Of a stretch of DNA of 42,541 nt, positions 35,416-42,541 are shown in pieces. This stretch comes from Alphaproteobacteria bacterium. GTDB taxonomy: Bacteria; Pseudomonadota; Alphaproteobacteria; Puniceispirillales; Puniceispirillaceae. The translations under genes and the position numbers were made by a program. Every line of letters starts with the position of its first letter. Positions within the stretch are counted from its first letter, which is position 1. The stretch spans positions 15,159 to 57,699 of the forward strand of contig WTJA01000011.1 in NCBI GenBank assembly GCA_011524995.1, written 5' to 3'. The notes under the pieces are model-generated. The model had not been told where the DNA came from. It ran no database searches and was given only the letters and a program-made list of their open reading frames with translations.

Positions 35416-36561
35416 ATGACGGTTATCACAACGATAGAAGATCTACGCAAACAGGCAGAGCGCCGCGTGCCACGCATGTTCTATGACTATGCAGATTCTG
35501 GCGCATGGACAGAGCAAACCTATCGTAAAAATGAAAGCGATTTTGACAGAATCACGCTTCGCCAACGTGTGGCTGTCGATATGTCAAACCGCACAACAGC
35601 CGTCAAAATGATTGACCATGATGCCCATATGCCAGCGGCGATTGCCCCAACTGGTCTGACAGGCATGCAGCATGCCAATGGTGAAATTCTAGCAGCCCAA
35701 GCCGCAGCTGAATTTGGGATTCCTTTCACGCTTTCAACCATGTCTATCTGTTCGATTGAAGATGTGGCGCAGCATAGCCCTGCCCCCTTCTGGTTTCAGC
35801 TCTATGTGATGCGAGACCATGATTATTCAAAGCGCTTAATTGAACGCGCCAAAGCCGCCGGTTGTTCGGCTTTGATGCTCACATTAGACCTCCAGATCCT
35901 GGGTCAACGCCATAAGGATCTGAAGAATGGCCTCAGCACACCGCCAAAATTAACGCTTAAAAATATCATAAATATGGCCACAAAACCGCGTTGGTGCCTC
36001 GGCATGCTTGGCACGAAGCGGCGGCATTTCGGCAATATCCAAGGCCATGTAACAGGCGTCTCTGATATGTCGTCGCTCTCTAGCTGGGTCTCAGAGCAAT
36101 TCGACCTGCAGCTTGATTGGGATGATGTGAAGCGCATCAAAGAGTGGTGGGGTGGTAAGCTGATCTTGAAAGGCATTCTGGATGCTGAAGATGCCAAGAT
36201 GGCTGTGGCGTCTGGCGCAGATGCGCTAATCGTTTCAAACCATGGGGGCCGTCAATTAGATGGCGCTGATAGCTCAATCGCTGTCTTACCAGAAATCGTA
36301 GAGGCTGTCGGGCATGACATTGAAGTCTGGATGGATGGCGGCATTCGGTCTGGCCAAGATATCCTCAAAGCCTATGCCTTAGGTGCCAAGGGCACATTAC
36401 TTGGCCGATCTTTCCTCTATGGACTCGGTGCCAATGGCAAAGCAGGGGTCACAAAGGCCTTAGAAATCTTGCATAAAGAGCTAGATATGACCATGGCGCT
36501 ATGTGGGCATCGCGATATCAAAGACGTCAATCGCAACATTATTCGCCACAGTCCTTTCTAA
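35416..36561 (+). CDS. lldD: FMN-dependent alpha-hydroxyacid dehydrogenase (LldD-like)
   Basis: A 381-residue TIM-barrel flavoenzyme. Key segments are PRMFYDYADSGAW at the start, APTGLTGMQH, FQLYVMRD, MLTLDLQILGQRHKD and SNHGGRQLDGA with catalytic His276 and Arg279, then WMDGGIRSGQD. It oxidises L-lactate, or a related L-2-hydroxyacid such as glycolate, to the ketoacid. L-lactate is the best guess because of its length and overall similarity to LldD. It ends just before a strong bidirectional terminator. Confidence 0.88.
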   Translation: MTVITTIEDLRKQAERRVPRMFYDYADSGAWTEQTYRKNESDFDRITLRQRVAVDMSNRTTAVKMIDHDAHMPAAIAPTGLTGMQHANGEILAAQAAAEFGIPFTLSTMSICSIEDVAQHSPAPFWFQLYVMRDHDYSKRLIERAKAAGCSALMLTLDLQILGQRHKDLKNGLSTPPKLTLKNIINMATKPRWCLGMLGTKRRHFGNIQGHVTGVSDMSSLSSWVSEQFDLQLDWDDVKRIKEWWGGKLILKGILDAEDAKMAVASGADALIVSNHGGRQLDGADSSIAVLPEIVEAVGHDIEVWMDGGIRSGQDILKAYALGAKGTLLGRSFLYGLGANGKAGVTKALEILHKELDMTMALCGHRDIKDVNRNIIRHSPF

Positions 36562-36567
36562 AGAAAA

Positions 36568-36594
36568 AGGGCCCTGCGGGGCCCTCTCCTTTTA
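36568..36594. terminator. Bidirectional terminator between lldD and the persulfide dioxygenase gene
   Basis: Stem AGGGCCC (36568-36574) and GGGCCCT (36579-36585) with a TGCG loop. On the plus strand it is followed by CTCCTTTT, on the minus strand by TTTTTCTTT. The minus-strand side has the better T-tract, so it ends the dioxygenase-rhodanese transcript well and the lldD transcript moderately. Confidence 0.8.
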
Positions 36595-37626
36595 ATGATG
36601 ATGACCTTGCGGCTTGTGATAAGGCAGCCCCTCTGCGACCCAGGCTTGGAACCCGCCTGGCACATGGGCAATATTAGATAGCCCCTGATTGACTGCCAAA
36701 TTCACCGCCATGGCAGACCGCTCACCAGCCGCACAATAGAAAATCACAGGTTTGCTACCATAGGATGATAGCGCCGCCATATGATTGGCTAATTGACCAT
36801 AAGGGGTATGGATCGCCCCTTGAATAGCACCGTGACGAGCGATTTCACCATCTTCACGCAAATCAATCAGGACATAGTCATCAGCTGCCATAGAAGCGAG
36901 CTTAGAGACGTCAATTGAATTCACCTGACGCTGGGCATCAAGGGCGATCCCCATCTTGATATTCTCAGGCACAGCCACATCCATCATTTTTGGGTTGGGC
37001 AAATTCAAGCCATTCATCAAATCAATATAGGCTTGCTTTGAGGTGACTTGCAGGCGCGGATTATGCGCTTTTTCCTCCCCAATCGTAGAGACCATATCCC
37101 CCTTATAATCATGGGCAGGATAGACCAATGTTTGCTCTGGCAATGTTAGGAGGCGCCCAAACAGAGATTCATATTGGTCATCTGGTGAACCATTTTGGAA
37201 ATCGGTGCGACCTGTCCCACGAATGAGCAAGGTATCACCTGTGAAAATGCGATCATCCATCAAGAAGCAATAGCTATCATCCGTATGACCAGGCGTATAT
37301 AACGCCGTCATATTGATACCTTCAATGGTCACGCGCTCACCATCCGTTACCCGCATTGACACAACATCAACCGGGCTTTGCTCCCCCATCACTGTGACAC
37401 AATTCGTATGGTCGCGTAAGGCGGCCATTGCTGTCACATGGTCGGCATGGACGTGCGTATCAATCACCTTCACCAATTTGAGGTCTAGCTCTTCTAACAA
37501 TTTCAGATACCGGTCTGTCTTCTCTAAAACCGGATCAATCAAAAGCGCTTCCCCGCCATGGCGACTAGCGATGAGATAGGTATAGGTTGATGAGACCGGC
37601 TCAAATAACTGGCGAAAAATCATCAC
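36592..37626 (-). CDS. Persulfide dioxygenase-rhodanese fusion (ETHE1/Blh-PRF type)
   Basis: A 344-residue two-domain protein. The N-terminal MBL domain has THVHADHVT (57-65), GHTDDSYC, and FTGDTLLIRGTGRTDFQ, the ETHE1-type persulfide dioxygenase pattern with mononuclear iron. The C-terminal rhodanese domain has VLIDLRED and the active-site Cys298 in FYCAAGERSA. Fusions of this kind (PRF, Blh) oxidise glutathione persulfide to sulfite and transfer sulfur. AAGGGG precedes the ATG pair. The C-terminus ends in GHHH. It is alone in its transcript, not next to a BigR-type regulator gene. Confidence 0.92.
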   Translation of the reverse strand: MMIFRQLFEPVSSTYTYLIASRHGGEALLIDPVLEKTDRYLKLLEELDLKLVKVIDTHVHADHVTAMAALRDHTNCVTVMGEQSPVDVVSMRVTDGERVTIEGINMTALYTPGHTDDSYCFLMDDRIFTGDTLLIRGTGRTDFQNGSPDDQYESLFGRLLTLPEQTLVYPAHDYKGDMVSTIGEEKAHNPRLQVTSKQAYIDLMNGLNLPNPKMMDVAVPENIKMGIALDAQRQVNSIDVSKLASMAADDYVLIDLREDGEIARHGAIQGAIHTPYGQLANHMAALSSYGSKPVIFYCAAGERSAMAVNLAVNQGLSNIAHVPGGFQAWVAEGLPYHKPQGHHH

Positions 37627-37683
37627 AAAAACCCCTTATCCTGTGCATAGCTTTTCTTAGTAATAGCATGGATCATCTGATAG

Positions 37684-38517
37684 TTAAAATCTATGCGCCA
37701 ATTTGTCCATCTGGCGTGAGGAAAGCAGACGTTTTGCAATCATCATCAATTTTGTTGCCGTGGTGATACGATAGCGAATGCGAGGACGTGGTGATTCAAG
37801 CGCGTGAATCACATCTTTTGTCACCGCATCTGGCTCTAATTCAAACATATCCTTGGGCGGGTTAATAGCTGTCAGGCGTGGGATCAGCGCCTTTTCATAA
37901 AGCTGCTCATGCGCTGAGCCTTTCACTGTGATCCATTTTTGAAAATGAGGCACGGAATTTTCACGAATTTTGGTTCTAATCGGGCCTGGTTCAATCAGGC
38001 TGAAATGAATATGGGGATGGTCTGTTTCAAGCCGGATAGTATCTGTCAGCCCCTCTAGCGCAAATTTGGTTGCATTATATGCCCCACGATAGCGCAAAGC
38101 TGCAAAACCTAAGACAGAAGAATTCTGCAAAATCCGCCCATGACCTTGCGCACGCATCACTGGCAAGGCTAATCTTGTGAGATGATGCCAGCCAAAAAAA
38201 TTCGCTTCAAAAATTTGGCGCAGAGCGGCGGTTGGCAAATCTTCAACCGCACCAGGAATGGCATAGGCGCCATTATTGAATAACGCGTCAAGGCGTCCAC
38301 CAGTGGCGGCTAGCACCTCCTGAAAGCCAGCCTCAATCGTATCTTGATCTTCATAATCAATGAGCACAGATTCCAGACCAAACTCATCAGTCATGCGCGC
38401 CACATCAGCCTTGTTACGGCATGAGGCGAAAACACGCCAACCGCGCTGTGATAGGGTCAGGGCAGCATCTAAACCAATGCCTGAGGAACAGCCTGTTATA
38501 AGGATAGATTGGCTCAT
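37684..38517 (-). CDS. Short-chain dehydrogenase/reductase
   Basis: A 277-residue classical SDR with ITGCSSGIGLD, NNGAYA, the catalytic serine in ILQNSSVLGF and AYNATKFALEG with catalytic tyrosine and lysine. The ATG at 38517 is taken over a GTG at 38556. It is divergent from the PCuAC gene across 123 bases. Substrate unknown; the C-terminal extension with RPRIRYRITTATKLM resembles SDRs acting on hydrophobic ketones or retinol-type alcohols. Confidence 0.83.
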   Translation of the reverse strand: MSQSILITGCSSGIGLDAALTLSQRGWRVFASCRNKADVARMTDEFGLESVLIDYEDQDTIEAGFQEVLAATGGRLDALFNNGAYAIPGAVEDLPTAALRQIFEANFFGWHHLTRLALPVMRAQGHGRILQNSSVLGFAALRYRGAYNATKFALEGLTDTIRLETDHPHIHFSLIEPGPIRTKIRENSVPHFQKWITVKGSAHEQLYEKALIPRLTAINPPKDMFELEPDAVTKDVIHALESPRPRIRYRITTATKLMMIAKRLLSSRQMDKLAHRF

Positions 38518-38640
38518 GATAAGGGTCTCTTTTGTGATAGGTAAAATGGTCTTCACTTGATATTTGCGATTTGACCAGATTGCAATTATAACATGACCGA
38601 TTTTCTATCGCCACCTAACAAGCACCATGTTGAGGGCCCT

Positions 38641-39114
38641 ATGCTTTTTTCTACAAGACTTATCATCGCCGTCATCCTAGGCAGTATGACCCTTGTCTCA
38701 GCTGCACGCGCAATGGATGGGTTGATGATTTCAAACCTTGAATTACGGGCCACGGCACCAAGTGCTGGGGCAACCGCTGGCTATGTCACCATTCATAATC
38801 ATGGCGAGGCAGATGACCGCCTAATCGGGGTAGAGGCCAGCTTTGCTGGTAAAGCAGAATTGCATGAAATGAAGCTCGTTGGCGATGTGATGAAAATGCG
38901 CCCGCTTGAAAATGGTGTCGCCATTCCAGCTGGCGGCATGGTGACCTTACAAAAAGGCGCAAACCATTTGATGTTTATGCGACTGCAGGAACCTATCAAC
39001 CTTGATCAGAGTTATGAGATTACTCTTATCTTTGAAAAAGCGGGTAAGAAAACGCTTCAGGCGACGACTATTCCACTTGGCAATAAATCAAGCCATAAAA
39101 ATCATAAGCACTAA
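38641..39114 (+). CDS. PCuAC-type periplasmic copper chaperone
   Basis: A 157-residue protein with a signal peptide (about 1-25) and the copper-binding pattern H(M)...M...HxM: HEM at 75-77, Met86, and HLM with His109 and Met111. PCuAC proteins load copper into the Cu-A site of cytochrome c oxidase or handle periplasmic copper. The histidine-rich tail SSHKNHKH is an additional metal-binding hint. GAGG lies 6 bases before the ATG at 38641. No senC/Sco gene is adjacent. Confidence 0.88.
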   Translation: MLFSTRLIIAVILGSMTLVSAARAMDGLMISNLELRATAPSAGATAGYVTIHNHGEADDRLIGVEASFAGKAELHEMKLVGDVMKMRPLENGVAIPAGGMVTLQKGANHLMFMRLQEPINLDQSYEITLIFEKAGKKTLQATTIPLGNKSSHKNHKH

Positions 39115-39125
39115 GCAAATTAGGA

Positions 39126-40439
39126 CTAGCCTAAGCTGCCCGCCAATTCTGGAAATTGCTTTGTGAAGCGGGCATGATCGGCCTGTGTGAGCGAGACTTC
39201 CATCAGTTCTTGGCCCGCATCATCAAAGGATGAGCGCAATACCTCGCCTCTTTGATGCAACCACGCCCTTGCCTGCCCTGCCTGAGGCGGTAAGGTAAGT
39301 TGGCAGATGACTGCCCCTTGTGACAGCCTCTCTTCAATGGCTTCAATCACCTTATCAGCGCCATTCTCGCTAATCGCAGAACTATAGACCGCATGAGGAT
39401 AATGATGGGCAATGGCCTCGGCCAATTCTTCATCCAGCTTATCTTGCTTATTCATCACATGAATCAGGTCAGAATCGAGACGGTCTTCGGATAATCCTAA
39501 ATCCAGCAAGACTTGCCTGACATCATCTGCCTCTTCGAACAGCATCGGCGACGCACTATCATGCACATGAAGCAACAAATCAGCCTCTACCACTTCTTCC
39601 AAAGTGGATTTAAAGGCTTCGATGAGCTCAGTTGGCAACTGGCTGATAAATCCCACTGTATCAGCTAAGACAATAGGGCGCCCTGATGGCAAAGACACAT
39701 GGCGCATAGTCGGATCCAAGGTGGCAAACAACATATCTTTGGATAGGACGCCTGCGCCTGTCAACGCGTTAAATAATGTTGATTTACCAGCGTTCGTGTA
39801 ACCCACAAGCGCAATGGTGGGTGTTTCACCTCGTGAACGGTTCCGGCGTTGCAGGTGCCGTGTGCGTTCCACTTCTTTTAATTCGGCTTTAATGCGGACC
39901 ACACGGTCCATCAACATACGGCGATCAAGTTCAATTTGCCGCTCCCCCGGACCGCCAAGAAAGCCGCCGCCGCCACGCTGTCTTTCCAGATGTGTCCAGC
40001 TGCGGACGAGGCGTGATCGTTGAAACATCATCGCCGCCAATTCCACCTGCAAACGACCAGCATGCGTTTGGGCGCGGGCACCGAAAATCTCAAGAATAAG
40101 CGCTGTGCGATCAATCACTTTACAAGATAGCTTATTTTCAAGATTACGTTGCTGCACAGGCGATAGGCTCGCATTGACGATCACTAAAGGGTGATCATAA
40201 TCTTCAGCAATCTCTGAGATACGCTCACATTGCCCCGCGCGCAAAAACGTTGATGCTTGCGGCGCTGATAAAGAGACAATATCGCCATATACCACATCAA
40301 GGGAAATCGCTTCTGCCAATCCCACAGCCTCATCAAGCATAACATCAGCCTCGCGGGGAAGCCGCCAGCTGCGGATATGAGGCTGAATGACAAGCGCTTG
40401 TTGCGGTGTCTCACTATGGTCAAAATAATCAGTCCCCAA
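39126..40439 (-). CDS. hflX: HflX ribosome-associated GTPase
   Basis: A 437-residue GTPase with the HflX N-terminal domain, the GGGGFLGGPGERQIELDRR signature (157-175), Walker A motif GYTNAGKST (213-221), DTVGFI and NKQD. HflX splits stalled ribosomes after stress. The only plausible start is TTG at 40439, preceded by AAGGAA about 8 bases ahead; a stop lies seven codons upstream in frame and the next ATG would remove part of the N-terminal domain. Usual partner hfq is not adjacent. It converges with the copper chaperone gene after 11 bases and is divergent from the aldehyde dehydrogenase gene. Confidence 0.93.
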   Translation of the reverse strand: MGTDYFDHSETPQQALVIQPHIRSWRLPREADVMLDEAVGLAEAISLDVVYGDIVSLSAPQASTFLRAGQCERISEIAEDYDHPLVIVNASLSPVQQRNLENKLSCKVIDRTALILEIFGARAQTHAGRLQVELAAMMFQRSRLVRSWTHLERQRGGGGFLGGPGERQIELDRRMLMDRVVRIKAELKEVERTRHLQRRNRSRGETPTIALVGYTNAGKSTLFNALTGAGVLSKDMLFATLDPTMRHVSLPSGRPIVLADTVGFISQLPTELIEAFKSTLEEVVEADLLLHVHDSASPMLFEEADDVRQVLLDLGLSEDRLDSDLIHVMNKQDKLDEELAEAIAHHYPHAVYSSAISENGADKVIEAIEERLSQGAVICQLTLPPQAGQARAWLHQRGEVLRSSFDDAGQELMEVSLTQADHARFTKQFPELAGSLG

Positions 40440-40592
40440 TGAGGCGTTCCTTTTGGTCTAATGTACGGTCTGTGGTTGATATCGACATGTTGCAAACAGA
40501 AGTCAAGCACTTGCGGCCCGTTGTGGAAAAACAGGTTGACGCCCTGCCAAGCGATAGACCAGAGTGTGGCCAGCGTAAAAGTAGGAGTTTTT

Positions 40593-42041
40593 ATGAAACA
40601 GAATTTTATTGCCGGTGAATGGCGTGATGGCAGCTCTGTCATTTCAAACATCAACCCCTCAGATGTGAGTGATGTGATTGGTGACTTTGCCCAAGCCAGC
40701 CGCAATGACCTTGAAGAAGCCATTACCGCCGCCCAGTCAGCTCAAACCATTTGGGCCCAGACAGGACTAGAAGCTCGTTATAATGCTCTTATGGCCATTG
40801 GGAATGAGCTCATGGCGCGGTCAGCTGAATTAGGCGAATTACTATCTCGTGAAGAAGGTAAACCGCTCGCTGAAGGTAAAGGTGAGGTATATCGCGCTGG
40901 GCAATTCTTTACCTATTTTGCAGCTGAGACACTACGGCAATTGGGCGAGAATGCAGATTCTGTGCGCCCCAATATCGAAATTGATGTACGCCGGGAAGCG
41001 GTTGGTGTTGTTGCTATCATTTCACCCTGGAATTTCCCGACCGCCACAGCCGTGTGGAAAATTGCACCGGCATTGGCCTTTGGTAATGCTGTGATTTGGA
41101 AGCCTGCTAATCTGGTGCCAGCCAGCGCAGTGGCGTTAACAGAGATTATTGCCAAACAGGATTTGCCAGCTGGTCTGTTTAATCTTGTGATGGGCTCCGG
41201 CGCAGAGATCGGCAATGCCATTGCCTCCCATCCGGGCATCAATGCCATTAGCTTTACCGGCTCTTTAGAGGTGGGCAAAGACATCGCTGCCGCTGCGGCG
41301 CCGAACCTCACCAAATTGCAAATGGAAATGGGCTCAAAGAACCCGCTTGTGATTATGGATGATTGTGATTTGGATTTGGCGGTTGCTTGCGCGGTGAATG
41401 GCGCTTTTGGGGGGACAGGCCAGAAATGTACAGCCTCCTCTCGTTTGATTGTGCATAACAAGGTAAAAGCCGCCTTTACTGACGCCTTTATCGCCGCCAC
41501 TGAAGCCTTGAAAGTCGGTCATGCCTTAGCGGATGGCACACAGATGGGCCCTTGCGTCAGCGCCGGTCAGCTAGAAGGTAATTTACGTTATCTCGACATT
41601 GCAAAATCAGAAGGTGGTGACATCCTCACTGGTGGCACAACGTTATCGCGGGCCACAGAGGGGTATTATATGGCGCCAACCGTCATTGATGGTCTTGATA
41701 ATCAAGCGACGCCAAATCGCGAAGAAATGTTTGGCCCTATCACCTGCCTCATCTCTGCGAGCAGCTATGAAGAAGCTTTACATATTGCGAATGATACACC
41801 CTTTGGCCTAACCGCCGGCATCATGACACAATCGCATGCCAGAGCGTCCCATTTCCGTCGCAATGTAAAGACAGGTGTGGCGATGGTGAATTTGCCAACA
41901 GCTGGGACAGACTATCATGTGCCATTTGGTGGACGCGGCAGCTCTTCTTACGGTGTTAGAGAACAAGGACGAAGCGCCATTGAATTCTATACCAGCGTCA
42001 AAACATCCTATATCGGCCTAACAGCTGGCATGCCAGACTAA
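40593..42041 (+). CDS. NAD(P)-dependent aldehyde dehydrogenase, alpha-ketoglutarate-semialdehyde-like
   Basis: A 482-residue ALDH: SPWNFPTA (144-151) with Asn147, Lys170 in the cofactor site, catalytic base region LQMEMGSKNP (Glu245) and catalytic Cys279 in GGTGQKCTASSR. The GSKNPLVIMDDCDLDLA segment resembles alpha-ketoglutarate semialdehyde dehydrogenases that serve pentose and hydroxyproline breakdown. AGGAG lies 6 bases before the ATG at 40593; the longer open frame is not needed. No sugar-acid dehydratase gene is nearby, so substrate is inferred from sequence resemblance alone. Confidence 0.87.
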   Translation: MKQNFIAGEWRDGSSVISNINPSDVSDVIGDFAQASRNDLEEAITAAQSAQTIWAQTGLEARYNALMAIGNELMARSAELGELLSREEGKPLAEGKGEVYRAGQFFTYFAAETLRQLGENADSVRPNIEIDVRREAVGVVAIISPWNFPTATAVWKIAPALAFGNAVIWKPANLVPASAVALTEIIAKQDLPAGLFNLVMGSGAEIGNAIASHPGINAISFTGSLEVGKDIAAAAAPNLTKLQMEMGSKNPLVIMDDCDLDLAVACAVNGAFGGTGQKCTASSRLIVHNKVKAAFTDAFIAATEALKVGHALADGTQMGPCVSAGQLEGNLRYLDIAKSEGGDILTGGTTLSRATEGYYMAPTVIDGLDNQATPNREEMFGPITCLISASSYEEALHIANDTPFGLTAGIMTQSHARASHFRRNVKTGVAMVNLPTAGTDYHVPFGGRGSSSYGVREQGRSAIEFYTSVKTSYIGLTAGMPD

Positions 42042-42071
42042 TACTGACTAGCAAAGAGACCTTTATAGAAA

Positions 42072-42107
42072 AACACCCTAACGATGGTCTCGCTAGGGTG
42101 TTTTTTT
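42072..42107. terminator. Bidirectional Rho-independent terminator
   Basis: Stem AACACCCTA (42072-42080) and TAGGGTGTT (42094-42102) with a 13-base loop; the plus strand continues with T to 42107. The minus strand also has T after the stem, so both convergent genes can use it. Confidence 0.9.
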
Positions 42108-42112
42108 ATCCG

Positions 42113-42541
42113 TTAAGCAGAGCTTCGTGCGGCCCGTTTACGTTCATGTGGTAACAAGAAACGTTTGCGTAACCGCAATGATTCCGGCGTTACTTCCAAC
42201 AGCTCATCTTCATTAATATAAGCCATCATTTCTTCAAGTGACATGCGACGAGGCGGTGTCAAAATCGTCGCTTCATCTGACCCAGAGGCCCGCACATTTG
42301 TCAGCTTTTTCCCTTTCAGAACATTCACATCAAGATCATTATCTCGTGAATTCTCGCCGATGACCATGCCTTGATACACCGCTTCTTGTGGGTCAATGAA
42401 CATGACGCCACGCTCTTGCAGATTGAACAACGCATAAGCCACAGCGGCGCCTTGGTCATTTGAGACAAGCACCCCATTATGTCGCCCTTGAATATCACCT
42501 TTATACGGCGCGTAATCATGGAAAATACGGTTCATAACGCC
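42113..42541 (-). CDS. typA: BipA/TypA translational GTPase, C-terminal part only
   Basis: The gene enters from the right edge; 142 codons of the 3' end are visible, and the frame is open to base 42541. The fragment matches the BipA C-terminal region: FHDYAPYKGDIQGRHNGVLVS, YQGMVIGENSRDNDLDVN and LTNVRASGSDEA, ending in RFLLPHERKRAAR. BipA is a ribosome-binding GTPase needed for growth under cold and other stress. The N-terminal GTPase domain is outside this window. Confidence 0.95.
   Translation of the reverse strand, partial: GVMNRIFHDYAPYKGDIQGRHNGVLVSNDQGAAVAYALFNLQERGVMFIDPQEAVYQGMVIGENSRDNDLDVNVLKGKKLTNVRASGSDEATILTPPRRMSLEEMMAYINEDELLEVTPESLRLRKRFLLPHERKRAARSSA

Noticed and set aside
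40913-41500. 195-codon minus-strand frame inside the aldehyde dehydrogenase gene
   Set aside because: It is antisense to the conserved catalytic region of the dehydrogenase and shows no domain of its own.
1-42541. Mobile element, prophage, CRISPR or tRNA genes
   Set aside because: No transposase, integrase, phage structural gene, direct-repeat array or cloverleaf-like sequence was seen in any intergenic region.

Overview
The window looks like chromosomal DNA of a heterotrophic marine alphaproteobacterium. The gene content (soxBCD, AlkB-type hydroxylase, choline and dimethylglycine oxidation, several MttB-superfamily methyltransferases, L-serine deaminase, mid-GC coding sequence) fits the SAR116 / Puniceispirillum-type clade best. 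That placement is an inference from gene content, not from a phylogenetic marker. No rRNA, tRNA, CRISPR, phage or insertion-sequence feature was found. Genes are dense, often overlap by a few bases, and mostly have recognisable AGGAG-like ribosome binding sites.

Layout. (1) 1-2362: the end of a cytochrome c maturation operon (ccmG, a fused ccmH/ccmI) and an exported rhodanese. (2) 2398-7367, minus strand: a thiosulfate-oxidation operon soxC-soxD-cytochrome c-MBL hydrolase-soxB. It sits behind a structured leader, an ArsR-type regulator gene and a peroxiredoxin gene (to 8712). (3) 9014-11792: a SulP-STAS anion transporter and an AlkB-like membrane hydroxylase. (4) 11789-17444, minus strand: a tight five-gene operon (Asp/Glu-racemase-like protein, PAPS-type sulfotransferase, Sat-CysC fusion, MttB-superfamily protein, SDR), with a PHP hydrolase gene upstream and a divergent MFS transporter. 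(5) 19852-25829: a dimethylglycine-dehydrogenase-like flavoprotein divergent from a second MttB-superfamily gene that is coupled to pseudouridine kinase and pseudouridine-5'-phosphate glycosidase genes. (6) 25837-33768: housekeeping and catabolic genes including a PHYHD1-like dioxygenase, DUF1761, ccmE, an IMPACT/YigZ protein, a choline-dehydrogenase-like oxidase, a methyltransferase, an MBL hydrolase, a Nudix hydrolase and a GlcD-type dehydrogenase. (7) 33949-42541: L-serine ammonia-lyase, an LldD-type dehydrogenase, a persulfide dioxygenase-rhodanese fusion, an SDR, a PCuAC copper chaperone, HflX, an aldehyde dehydrogenase and the 3' part of bipA/typA.

How the parts may work together. The Sox enzymes, c-type cytochromes, Ccm factors, rhodaneses, persulfide dioxygenase and peroxiredoxin suggest oxidation of reduced sulfur. 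No soxX, soxY, soxZ or soxA is present here. BetA-like, DMGDH-like and SdaA proteins could form parts of a choline to glycine to serine to pyruvate route with one-carbon transfer. The most unusual parts are the operon joining PAPS synthesis and a sulfotransferase with an MttB-superfamily protein, and the operon joining a second MttB-superfamily protein to pseudouridine breakdown. I do not recognise either arrangement as a described pathway. Their substrates cannot be read from sequence alone.
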